NCBI GenBank assembly: GCA_963070105.1
Contig: OY718804.1
Location: forward strand, 6,781,317-6,845,316
Origin: Litomosoides sigmodontis
Taxonomy: Eukaryota > Nematoda > Chromadorea > Rhabditida > Onchocercidae
Reading direction: 5' to 3'
Length of the DNA: 64,000 nt
The translations under genes and the position numbers were made by a program. Every line of letters begins with the position of its first letter. Position 1 is the first letter of the stretch. The notes beneath the pieces are model-generated. The model did no database searches, was not told the DNA's origin, and saw only the letters and a program-made list of their open reading frames with translations. Positions 37,848 through 53,315 of this stretch are shown here, piece after piece.

Positions 37848-38816
37848 TGGAGAGATGTGGAAATGGATCAGGAAAGGTGCGAAAAAACTCGGTCAATCCA
37901 GATCCTCTCAACAGGTACGGCGTGTATGATGACGATGTGAGCATCTTCGCTTTCACATCGCAACAGGTAATCAATTTTACATGACAGGTAACCTACACAC
38001 CGTTCCATCTGTCAATCTCTTCATTTCTATGCGTTCCGTTCACTCTCTGAAGAACAGGATGACTCTCTGCTCCATTTCCCTTTTTTCTTCATAGTTTTAA
38101 GTTTTGTTAACATTATTTCGTGCTACCACTGAAACTTAATCAATGATTTAATTATCAGGTGCATGCGTTTCGATGGCATTAACGATAATGTGGAGGAAAG
38201 CAGAGATCTCATCCTTTACAATCCACAAGCTCCTTTTCCCATAATACCGCAATTATGGTATACTCCTCAACCTTTTGTACCGTACTACTTCACCTCGCCA
38301 CCACTACCACAGTGTTCCCCGTTTATACCGTATTTGCCTTATTATTCGAATGCAACAGTAAGTTAATGTGATTTGATAAACAAGAGTTCTTTTCATTTTT
38401 CTGAGGAGAGGAGAAATCGTAATCCAACTTACGTGGACATATATCACCTGAGGCACATAAACTGCCATTGTTTTGTGAACGTTACGCAGTGACAGTTGAC
38501 TGTGCATTGTGAAGTAACATGACATTACAACGCTTCTTCACCGCAAATAGTCACGCTATGCAAATGCGCTACACTAAATAGGCTGACAGTATCAGTAGAG
38601 GAAAGAGGAAATAAATGACTCAGTACAGTAATTCACGTAAATAAATGGCTATCATTTCAGCCAATTCGGCAACAAAAACATCAAATCAAGAGAGTGAAGA
38701 AGTCAAATAGAACTAATTTCTGCTGTGGTGGAATAGGTCGACTGTTATGGACGATAGTCGTGATAATTTTGCTAGGACTGCTTGCAATTCTGATACTTGT
38801 GCTTCTTGCTATTTAG
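37848..38816 (+). CDS. Small Pro-rich protein with C-terminal transmembrane helix
   Basis: Two well-bounded exons are seen. The first (38159-38357) encodes an acidic start (FDGINDNVEESRDLILYNPQ) and a striking Pro/Tyr/Phe-rich segment (PQLWYTPQPFVPYYFTSPPL and PFIPYLPYYSNAT). The second (38661-38816) encodes a basic patch (QIKRVKKSNRTNFCCGG) followed by a long hydrophobic helix, LLWTIVVIILLGLLAILILV, ending LLAI and a TAG. This is the layout of a tail-anchored or type II membrane protein with a cytosolic Pro-rich N-terminus. Two Cys just before the helix could be palmitoylated (inference). An AATAAA lies 25 bases after the stop. The upstream exon is uncertain: open sequence from 37848 reads RKNSVNPDPL in the phase that joins best, using a GTACGG donor at 37915; the true start was not found. 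No family recognised. Confidence 0.55.
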
Positions 38817-39082
38817 ACCCTATCTGTTAAGAGCATACGAAATAAAACATTTTAGTTTAAACATGAATTCAGCTTCCACTCCTAACATATCAATTATAAA
38901 CTAAGAGAAATCGTGGTACGAACAGGTTGCGAAGCTTTACTAGCTTAGTTCGTTCTAAAAGACCCTCCACAATAAGATCGACAAAAAACAACTGTAAATT
39001 TCACTGTTTTGTGATATATCAGGTCAACTGCTGTTGTTTGGAAATCTTTGTTAAACTTTTGATTTGTTATGTGCTAACTATC

Positions 39083-39125
<43 letters not shown>

Positions 39126-40165
39126 CAAAAGAACAATAATTTCGTTCAAGTTCATTCAAAATTTAATGCAATAAAGCGCCAGATACACCTTACCATTCAA
39201 GATATTAGAGGTGATATACATAATCATTGAATTAAGAGCTGTAAGCACCGCTGTTACTAAGATGTGGAAATGGTACGGTATTGCCTTAAGATATCCACTT
39301 TTTATAAACTCATTAAATTAAACATGAACAGCATTACTTTTTTACCACAGCAACTTCAAATAAAAGGTTTCGGTAACTTTCATACGGCGCAGAATGAATC
39401 AGTGCAGCAGCATGTTACAGCATTCACAAATAATTACATTTAATGAACCTAAAATTAACACACACACAATTCCTTGCAAAAGTATATATTACAGTTGAGC
39501 GCTCATAGGATACGGTAAACTGCTGGCAAATTATGCTTCTGCAGGAGGGAAGGTCTGTCTTATTAGCAGCTTACTGTTTCACAAAATGTTCCTTTAATTC
39601 TTTAACAAGAAGACATGTCAGTTTTCAGGGTTTCGGAGAATCCATCATATTTATCTACTTTTGAGTGTTTTTTTATTTCAACTTAAGGACAGCACCACCG
39701 GGAAGAAGATGCAGTAACAAATTTGGTCAAATTTACCTGATTTTTGGTCTTTCCTCGTCTTTTTACAAACGTTCATAGACATCATATTAAAGTTTAAAGT
39801 TACAAAATTTAATTTAACGAAGTAAAGGAAGCGTCTTGGAAGGGAATTTAAAAACCTATTTTCCATAGTCTCTGATTAACAACTAGAACACCCAATCACC
39901 AAAGTTCATCGCTCCGCAGTCAAACGCTTAGAAAGCTTAGAAAGTTAGATAACTATTACAGCATTAAAGTCAAAAACTGAATAGACATCAAAAAGGACAG
40001 GAAACCCTGAAAACGAGGAGCATAGAAGAGCGAATAAAGTTACAAATGAGAATGATTTTTGAAGCATATAAACAGATTTCAGAAACTGATATATTTAAGT
40101 TTATTAATCTTGAGAGAAAAAGCCATATGATGCAACTTCCTTTACAACGCTTTCACGAGAAGCTA
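38817..40165. other. Intergenic interval between convergent genes
   Basis: Contains the poly(A) signal of the Pro-rich protein gene and an AT microsatellite, listed separately. No exon is supported on either strand. Confidence 0.45.
39085..39123. repeat. (AT)n microsatellite
   Basis: About nineteen consecutive AT dinucleotides in intergenic sequence. The neighbouring apparent ORF with a Tyr/Ile repeat tail is an artefact of it. Confidence 0.96.
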
Positions 40166-43722
<3,557 letters not shown>

Positions 43723-43786
43723 TCCCAGAAGAGTTTCGCGTTTCGTCGATGATTTCCATTCTTCCGAGCTCTTAAAAGTTTCAAGT

Positions 43787-46700
43787 TCTTGAATTAAAAC
43801 AAAATAATACGTAATGTGATTATCCTATTTCTTTATCACAAGGAAGATAAGCAAAAGAATATCGGTGTGCTGACAGATGCAGTTCGAGTAAAAGGCTAAG
43901 AATGACTATTGCGATGACCCGAATCAATTTCTAAACTGAATTCCTAAAAGACAAAGATTTAAAAAGGAAACTTGAAAAGGGAACTGACATCTATTTCATC
44001 CATGGAAGGACATGCAGATGTAAAATGGAAATAGAAGACTAGGACTGAAGCAGCAAATGCAAAATTCAGATCAGAAGTGAAAGTCATCATAGATAATCTT
44101 TAATCACCAATGGCAGCTTTAACCTGGTGACGCAAGATTTTCTTGTCGGAAAGACGGAAAAAAGTAAGCAACAGAGATTGTACTTTTGACTCATAAGTTA
44201 ATCGATTAAAGTTTTTCAGCGAAATAGCTAGAAAAAGCTAAAGGAGAATGATTCTATACAAGACAACCCCCTCAAGCGCAATGAACTCACTTTCTGATTA
44301 AGTTACTCTTCTGTCTTCTGCATTAGCTTAGTTCAACTGCACGAGGTGACAAGAATAGGCAAAATATTTTTTTTTTATTTGAAACTTATCAATTTTCCCT
44401 GGTCCTATAATTGTTAAATTCCTTTTATATACCATTTTTTGATCAGTTATATTCACCTATTTCTTCTCATTTTACTAATATTTAGTATTGCATACGATCC
44501 GATCGAAAAAATTAACAGAACGGTGGACGATGAATCACTTGAAAAGATGGATGATATTGTTGCAATTCCAACCTGCCATATAATATAGGCACGCTTTAGT
44601 GAGAAGAGAGTGAAAAAAGAATCAATTTGAGGCTGACATTGTGAGCGTGATCAGTCAGGTTCAAAAAATGTTGTCAGAATTAAAACTTAAAAATATTCGA
44701 AAATTAGATAGATGATAGAAAATCATAGATTACAATGGTTAACCTTCAGTTGAGAATTAAGTAACATTGATGAGGCTACAAAACAATCTTAAATTACGCA
44801 TCACACAATGAAAAAGATACAACAATGGTAAACTGTTACGCTCATCACAGAATATCATAAAACCTACTAGCAACGCCATCTCTAACACAAATGTTTGGTA
44901 GAATAACGGAATAACTATTTTTATTTTTACGTACTTCCTATCCGATTAATATTTGCAATTCAAATTTTCACTAAAACAATTCTGAATTTCCGCCACGTAC
45001 ATATGAGTGAATTAAAACATTTTAAACGCTATTTACGACCTTCCAAGCAACTTTTTTGGTAACAATGCATCAACCGTTCTGGTGACATTCAGCTTTCACA
45101 AGACAGTTGGATATTACATGCCCATATTCTCAGAGAGAACATGAGAAAACCATCCCAATGATTTACCTACGCTTAGGGATATTTATTACTGCAATGTGAA
45201 TATTTTAATGAACAACTTGTGATGTTATTACATTACTACGCGATCGGTGTATCCGATTCAGTCATTTCCAGTCACCTTCCCAGTCATTTTCTTGTATTTT
45301 AGGTGAAGGCGAAATTCGATCTGCAAAAACTAAAGATAGCAGCCTAGCAGTCTCCCCACCTCATTCAAAGAGGAAACTGACAGTTTTTAGCGAGAGATCT
45401 TTTACCTTATCGATCCTTTTCCGCATCATATTTTCGACCAAAATTGGTTCCAGACTGTATCTGGAAGAAGCGATGAAATCTGCAAAGAACTATCCGCCAA
45501 TTGTTAAAAACCAAAGTTCACAATTCCTCTCGTCACGGAACTTCGCTCAGTCAAGGATTAAATATTACAGCAATTGATGTTTGGTTCCTTTCTCAAATGA
45601 TGTTGAAAGTAAAAAGAACAATTTTACACCCAACTTTCTCTGCGCTACAACAACTTGTCATTAACAAATTCGTACACACCATATAATCAGAACAAACAGA
45701 AATATAAGGGTGTTGAGTTACTGTAATTGATAGAGACTTGATCTAAGAACAGCAAAAAAGGTCTTGAAAACATAAACAGTGGGGCAGCCACTTATAACAC
45801 TGATTCAATAAGCACAAATGTATCAAGCTAATGGAAGATATAAACTGTTTCAGTAACAACTAACTTCACAAATAAATAATTCTAAGGAACTCTTTACAAA
45901 AGACCATTAATTTAACCCAGGAGTGAAAATAAGATTAAGGATCAAATATGACTGATCAAGTGTTCCACTCTCCCATGACAAAAAAGAAATCGAAGTAGTG
46001 CACTAAACGGTAATTAACATGCTGCAATCAGATTTCTCTTTAAATTTGCTATAGAAGGAAAATGTTGTTCAGTATTTCACTATGTTTATCAATTCCATAA
46101 ATGCAGAGAGCGCTGATAAGAGCATACCGCGTAGATAAAATATGGAAGGAAATATAATTGAGAAAAAGGATTCCAAAACAGCAAGTTAGATATAACAGCG
46201 TATATTTTCGTAGCTAACGCAGAGGTTTAACTAAGAAATTACATGCTTCAAGAATATTTCTAATTGATGGTTATCTTTTTATCATACGATTCGCAGGTTG
46301 TAGAAGGCTTGCAGAACTAATGTTCAACACGGCCTAACTTTATGATTGAAATTAGGTATCAAGACCTAAAGTAATATGAAAAGGCCTTATGTTACAAACA
46401 TATGTTGACAGCAACATCACCATAAACTACCTGTTTTATTTGGATGAATTCCACTTGAAGATCAAAGATACATACATCTATAACAGTTGTATTTTATAGC
46501 CGTTATTCAATGATTAACTGCATAAAGGTACTTCATACAAGGAGTTGTGTAAATAGGAAAGGATTTCATTCAACTATATTTCTGGTAAATTTTAGAGAGA
46601 ATATAAAATATAAAAGATAAATCTGACAGAGTGATTTGTTTGAAAACTAAAGATATAAGTATAAAATGGAATACGGCCCATCCTGAGCATTACGAGAAAC

Positions 46701-49700
46701 GAATTTATTAATCTAAATCTAAATTTTATAAATTCTGCTATAAAAACAACACAACTTCGTGCCAAGTCTAAAAAATGAGGTTCATTTTAGGAATGAGATT
46801 CATTATCCACTTACTTTAAAATTACTTTGAAAAAATTACATAGGAAGCAAAAGTACCCGCGTAAACAAATGCAAACAAACGTGCTTTTAGGACCGACATC
46901 AATGACGAGTAGCATTCCTCTCTCTAAGAATGCAAAAATTTTTAATAATTATTTGTCAGTAAAAAGAAACGCTGGAAAAAGTGAACGGAGGTCGATGGAT
47001 AGAAGAAAGGTGAGCGAGCAGTGAAGGATGATCATATTTTCATTCTGCAGTAAATGTTAACTAGTGGAAAACAATGAAAAAACGCCACAAGCCATCATCC
47101 AACATGGTCGGCTTATCGGTTTTACCAGTAGTTCAGTTAATTTCAAAAATAACATTTTCTATTGATCATAAACTGTCGTATTGAATCCATGTCAGTAATT
47201 TCCACAATATCAAGTTGAACTACCAACAACTCATCGAAAACATAAATTTTTTGCATTAAACGAAGGAAAGGAATCTGAACTAGCACAATCTCAACTCTCA
47301 GGAATCTGAACTAGTATACTGTCATATCAGAATCACATATTGCAAGTGTCACTGAATGTGAAAACTGTAAAATAAGACAATTTTCAAGACTTTTTGATTA
47401 GGTGACTTTTCACCGCGCCTAGAAAGCATTTTGACAATTGATAGATGTCTGGTTAACGGTACATGCCTGCAGTGAGAAGAAGATAAATAGTGATAAGTTG
47501 TGAGAGAACTTGATTTCTTGTCAAAATATATTTGACTGCTGCCATTTGGGAAAGAAGAAGAAATAAATATGTTTGCTGAGGTCATATAGAACCTCAGCGA
47601 CAATGTCATACAAAATAGCAAAATAAGTGTGATGAGCGTAACACGGGGCGCTTATTTATAATAGCGCTCGCTCCATGGACAGATGACAAACAGTGCTTTC
47701 TTGTGAAAGTCTAACTGGAACTTAACAAATGAGGAATTTGGGTTCCCAAAAAACACGTCCTACGCACTAATGAAGACAGGTGAACTTAACATTTGTCACG
47801 GAGCTGTAGGCTGACTTGAAAAACATACCAGAAATTTCTGGAATATCCAAAATCCTAAGTAATTGACTGCTGCCATGTACTAAAGATTCAGAATGCAAGG
47901 TGGAACCATCATATTTGAAAATTACATTAATCGGTCCTCCTACTTTAAGACATGATTTGTTATTAAAAACAAAATTTTTAAGGAACAATAATCGAGCAAA
48001 CCTTCAACGCGCGCTCTTGAAGATGTCCAAACAGATCGGAATTAGGTCGGTGACGATCGCCTTTCTCAGCCATCATTTTTGATAGACGATAATTCGAGAA
48101 TCTAAAAACAATAAAAACAAGTGAGCGAAAGCGCAATGAGACAGCAAGGATAGTTTCTTAATTGACGAGTTAGCTATCAGTACTACAATAAAGATAACGG
48201 AACCAAAATGTTAAGTATTCGTTTTTCCTTATTTTTAAGTTTGTACATAACTGTTGAGAGAGAAAAAGTGCACAAAAGCTATCAATGTTTGGTAGATTGC
48301 TCCGAACTTCCTGCGAACCAATTAGACGAGGTAATTCCAAGACTTCCCGTATTTGATAGCTTGATGGAGAGAAGGAAAATCCTGGACTGTTTAGTCATTC
48401 TAACTTTATATAACACTTGGGATTTGATTTTATAGAAATTAAAAGCAACAATAAATAATTAATGAAAAAGGAAAATGATAGCAACATTTTGAACATCTAA
48501 GGAAAAAAGCTTCTATATTCAATATGTGCTAAAGATGCTACTGCAGCGGCATAAAAGTACTCGAGATTCGTAGATTCGGCTTTAATTCTTGTTTTCAATG
48601 ACTAGCAGAAGCCAGCAAAACTTTTGAATTCCTTCAAACTAGTGAACTGAAAGAACCTATGGAATAACCAATTGAATAGTTTAATTAATTAAAAAGTAGG
48701 CAATGAATGAGTGCTAATAGGAGGAGCAGTTTGGAAAATTCTGTGAGGTACTACTACCTAATGAACTTGCTTTACTAACTTGAGACTTTGTTGTGCATGC
48801 TGAATCTATATAGTCAGACAGTTAGAGAAGTGACAATAAGCATCATCCCTCCCAGCTGTAACCAGTAAGATGTATTTTTTGAGATTTTCTTTGCGAGGAA
48901 ACAATTACTATCCTTCGTCTGTTTCTAATCACCACAGCATGACGTCAGTGTATTCTCGCCACGCCGTGTCATCTCTCCCTCACTCAGAGCATAACGAAAC
49001 AACGAATTATTACGCACGCTCCTGCAGTCAGTCGCAATGTTTCCAGAAAGAATGAGGAAACTCCTACAAAATATCGCGCCGCGAAGAAATTGTCCTTCTA
49101 AAGTTTTCCTTTGTGAATGCCGCTTCCGCCTTCCCACGGCTGCGTTACATACGTCCTGCAACGTAACATGATGTGTGAAATGATGACTGCACCTGAAACC
49201 TCAATGGACTTCACTATTATCCTTACGAAAAGCAGTCTTAACAAAAACCTGTGGAAGACATACCTTTTGGAGCTGCTTTTATGTACAAAACAAAAGATAC
49301 GAACAAAATGTAAATTAGCCAGCGATTTTGCTATCACATCCTCATATTTTAATGTCAGTGAAAATTCTGTTAGTTTGATATATCACGATTTATAACTTTG
49401 AATTTCTCATAAAACTTGAATAACTCTGAAATTTTATTCTTTCACAAACAAAGTTCACGAAATGAATGTTATGCAAAACAGAAGGAGTACAGTAAAGACA
49501 TCCCACACTAACAATACAAAGCATGATGACGGAAGGTTCAAATTCTTAAAAATAATGGCAATTGTAGCAATTCAAACTTAACAAAACCCATGGAAGGCCG
49601 CAAAACCCAAAGCAACGCTTAAATCTGTAACTCGAAAAACAATTGCAAACTTACTGGTCCAAACTCTCAGTTTCTTATAGTAGATGAAACTACGTAAAAG

Positions 49701-50135
49701 CCACGGAAACTAATACCCTGCTCCAATCTTCTGATAATGCTGCTCTCGCTCGTAGGAATTTAGAAATACCACTCTTTCCTGCACTTCCTATCGCTTGCTT
49801 GCACCCACCGATCCACATATTTATGGCACCAAGTTTACCAATAGAAGAGCAATAAAAAGGAGGTTCAACTTTCATTCAAAATAAACTCACTGACTCACAC
49901 GCCACTGGTGGCATGCAAAAGAAATAAGCCGAACTAATGAAGACCACTTGGTGTTCCCGAATAATTAATTTAATTGCAGATTTGAATAAATTGAGTCTTT
50001 TTTTTAAATGAAATGTACATCATACACATCAGAAACAGCGAATGAGTAGTCACCATATTACAAATCCCTTCAAAAAACTGAAAAACTGAATTTATTATTT
50101 TCTTAAAAACACCACAGGAAGCATCACATTTATCA
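43787..50135. other. 6.3 kb interval without a convincing gene
   Basis: AT-rich sequence between UGP and ZNF622. Several stop-free stretches of 30-90 codons occur, for example on the plus strand at about 45302-45570 after a TATTTTAG acceptor, and near 44485-44590, but none joins others in phase. A candidate small minus-strand gene at 47349-48076 is listed separately. The interval could also hold a distant first exon of the UGP gene. The stretch at about 48870-49160 is visibly less AT-rich. Confidence 0.4.
47349..48076 (-). CDS. Possible small minus-strand gene, unrecognised
   Basis: Three exon-like pieces in the same direction. A first exon at 48002-48076 starts MMAEKGDRHRPNSDLFGHLQ and ends at a GTTTGC donor. 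A second stretch ending about 47831 reads GPINVIFKYDGSTLHSESLV and SSQLLRILDIPEIS, with a GTATGT donor. A third after CTCACTGCAG near 47463 reads HVPLTRHLSIVKMLSRRGEK. The pieces look coding, but the splice phases between them do not close with the obvious sites, so either a small exon is missed or these are chance frames. No family recognised. Confidence 0.25.
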
Positions 50136-52563
50136 TCACTGATCACTTCTACCACGTGATTTAAACAAACGATTATTATTAAGGCCTAATTTAACCCAGT
50201 TTTTAGAATTTAATTTCTTCATATATCGCATATCCTTCGCTCGCTGTATTGCCAATATCCCTAAAATTCAGCAGTTTGGGTTGGATAAAATTAAATATTA
50301 ACATATAATAATTTTTTAGGGTTTTCCAATCACGCTCAGAAATTCATTCCAGAAACAAACCAGGTGTTCCAGTCCAACCCAATTCTTTGTACTGCCCAAT
50401 TATTGCTTTTTTAAGAATCTCTTTTCTTTGACGATCACTTTTACACTCACACTCTGTCGGTTTTAAACGCTGTCTATAATAACGTAACAACGATCGATGT
50501 CCAATTTTTGCACCTAAAAAATTTTAACTAAAGAAAACAGTAAGAGCAGAGTAGATAATTTACCTAAAATTGCTTTGCTTAAAAAATTTTCACTTACCTG
50601 ATGGTAAAGTAAGCGTATAGCCGTCGTGTGTCAAAGTGGTGGGATAAAGTTGATCAGTGTCTTCTCCTTCCGGATACATGGAGCTGAAACATTTAACAAA
50701 ACTGTTGTATGTTTACAAATGAAACGGTCAATATGTCATATATTTATATTTCAGAACCTTACTTATAATCATAAAAATCTTCAAACTCGATCATTTCCTC
50801 TGCACTACATGCAACGCGGCAATGTCCCTTATCGCGCATATGTTTCTGGCATGCATCTAACGAGCAGAATCTTTTCCGCCCATTACATACCAAGCACATA
50901 TTACCACTGCCAACTTTTAAACCTGAAACATTCTTTATAGAAAGTACAAACAAGAAATTAGGAAGTAAAAACTAATACATTGTAAGTCTATCATACAAAA
51001 GTATATGTATCGTACGCTTGCAATAGAGACAAAGATTACCTAAATAATGCAGCATGCCTCCTATATCTGCACAGAATTCTGCATCTGGAAGAAAAAACCC
51101 ATGCGATACACTCATATGTATCAAATTTGTTTCCACATCCTTCGAACCATAATTGCAAAATAAACAGACCGTTTCCGAAATACTCTACAAAGAAGCAACT
51201 CTTTTTCCTAAATGCAATTCCATCTGATACATTAAAACATAATATAAAATAAAATAAATCACCCCGGATTCGTCATAATTTTCGTCGTCTGTGCCGTTAT
51301 CAGTAATCCAACCATCACTATCATCGTCATCACTATCATTTCCTTTAACGTCTACTCCATCGAAATTATTGCGATGGACGTCACCCATCTGCTTTTTAAT
51401 AACTGTCACTTCACCGGCTTTCTTCTAAAAATAGTTCAAATTTTTTAGGTTTGAAATTATAAATGAAGTTGATATTAAAAACAGTTACACGTAAACCACA
51501 GCGCTTTTAAAATATCTCAAAAAATTTTCCATTCAATTTATATATATACCATGCAGTCTCTTTTGAATGAACGTGCTTCACTTTCTTTATGCTTTCTAGA
51601 ACTCAAGTGATTATCGTATGCGTTTGTTGATTGGAACTGTTTGCTACAGCACTTACAAATGATGATTTTTGTCTCTGTAACTTTTTCGACTGCTGTCTGA
51701 AAATTAATATTAATAAACCAGTAAAATAGAACAAACAACAAAAAACTAGAAAAATAAGATATCGGTCTAGTATTTGTAACAGCAAGCACAAGGATGATAA
51801 AGTAGTGGCACAAATATGCAGTTTTTATCCCAGATGAAGTGATAAGGTAGCTCAAAGATGCTAATAGACACAATAATCTTTACCCTAAAAGACGTAGGAG
51901 TTAAACATAGATTAAAATTAAAAAGCTTTTTAATCTGCAAGTCTGACCTTAGAGGATATTTGGATTAAATACTTTTAGGAAAATATCACTTATTTCCTAT
52001 GCAACGAAATTTTCAAACAAATTTCAAAAAAAAACAATGAAAGCCATATAAATTCATTTTCCTTGACAGTATTCCCCATTTTAGGCAAACAACTTTAATT
52101 AGTTTCAAAGAACATCGGTATCTCATGTTACATGACTAGGGCACTGATAGAAACCAAATTAACTGCGGAATGCTATAAACACTCCAATGCCCGTTATAGA
52201 GAGTAAAAAATAATATCAGCTATAAACATAAATGCTGTGTTCTACAGGAAAATGACCAACCTCTTTTTTGTAAGCAATGACTTTTTGTCTAAACTGCTCT
52301 TCAGTGATAATAGGAAAACCAGTGATCTGAAAAAGTTTTATTAACTATCGAATAACACAGGTGAGAATCAAAAGCATCGGTGTTAGAGTTCCATAGCTAC
52401 CATGACATTATCCCATTGCTGATGCCTTAAAAAGGAAAGTTTAACCAACTTTTCGTTTGAGATTGTATCGATGCCAGTCCGTTTTATAATGTTCGCGCTG
52501 TAAGTTACCATCTCCAAACATAGTCTGACAACATAAGCAAGTAAGACCATTTGATGCATCCAT
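50136..52563 (-). CDS. ZNF622/Rei1-type zinc-finger ribosome biogenesis factor
   Basis: Cytoplasmic late maturation factor of the 60S ribosomal subunit (Rei1/Reh1 in yeast), which helps release export factors. Minus-strand exons in order: MDASNGLTCLLCQTMFGDGN with REHYKTDWHRYNLKRK (first C2H2 finger), then TEEQFRQKVIAYKKE, then a second finger CKCCSKQFQSTNAYDNHLSS with RKHKESEA. An acidic linker follows (DSDDDDSDGWITDNGTDDEN), then ETVCLFCNYGSKDVETNLIH, GMLHYLGLKVGSGNMCLVC, FCSLDACQKHMRDKGHCRVA and EEMIEFEDFYDY. The C-terminus has IGHRSLLRYYRQRLKPTECE and KKAIIGQYKELGWTGTPG, then ILAIQRAKDMRYMKKLNSKN and WVKLGLNNNRLFKSRGRSDQ with a TGA at 50136-50138. Order and motifs match the family throughout. 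TTGCAG lies nine bases before the ATG. Its start faces that of EXO1. Confidence 0.95.
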
Positions 52564-53315
52564 AACGAGAAACTGCAAGTGCTAGAAACAGACAGATATT
52601 AACAACACATACCCGAAAGCGCTCTCTCGTATGGCCAGTGTCAAGTGGTGACTTTTGAAACAAATCATTGAATGAATTACGCAAAACCGGCATGAAATTT
52701 TCTCACTCAGTTCTATCAAACAAATCTACCTACCAACAAATGTTTCGATATCCATTTGACTTTTCAGTCAAGGATAATTATGTTGCCGAAGATCACATGT
52801 ACAGGAGCTCACAGCAGACGGTAAAGGTGGAACTTTCTGTGAAGCTCAATTACAAGGAACACGCAGAAAACTCCATTTTCCTATGAGACATTTTCTTATC
52901 CTCCTTCCATTCATCCCTTTGTTCACTACTACTTGAAAGTATGAAGTTTGCCGATGCATGCCAACTTCGTGCATGAGTGCACGATATGTTCAGTAAGAAT
53001 ACACTGCGCATATACCTCAATTCTGTAGCACAAGAATTAATTTGAAACAAACTAATTAAAGAACTAATTCCAAACTAAATATCACGGGACGACAGCTAAT
53101 TGCAAATAGCACTTGTATTGTTTGCTTGTTGTCTTGCTGAGCAACTAGCAATCTGTTGCAACTTTATTCCCATAGCGCGAATTTATGTTTGAAATTTCTT
53201 CGTTTCGTCACAAACTAGTCGGTTAGAGTAGGGAACCGAACTTCTCTTATAATCGTTTACACTCTACTGAGTTAACGCAATTAAAATACGAAGTTTTAAG
53301 TCTGGCCAGTTAGTG
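52564..53315. promoter_or_regulatory. Divergent promoter region, ZNF622 and EXO1
   Basis: About 750 bases separate two divergent start codons, so both core promoters presumably lie here. No TATA-like element stands out against the AT-rich background. The two ORFs in it are chance frames. Confidence 0.5.

Noticed and set aside
47640..47700. Palindrome-like GCGCTTATTTATAATAGCGC
   Set aside because: A single short imperfect inverted repeat with no context to support a function.
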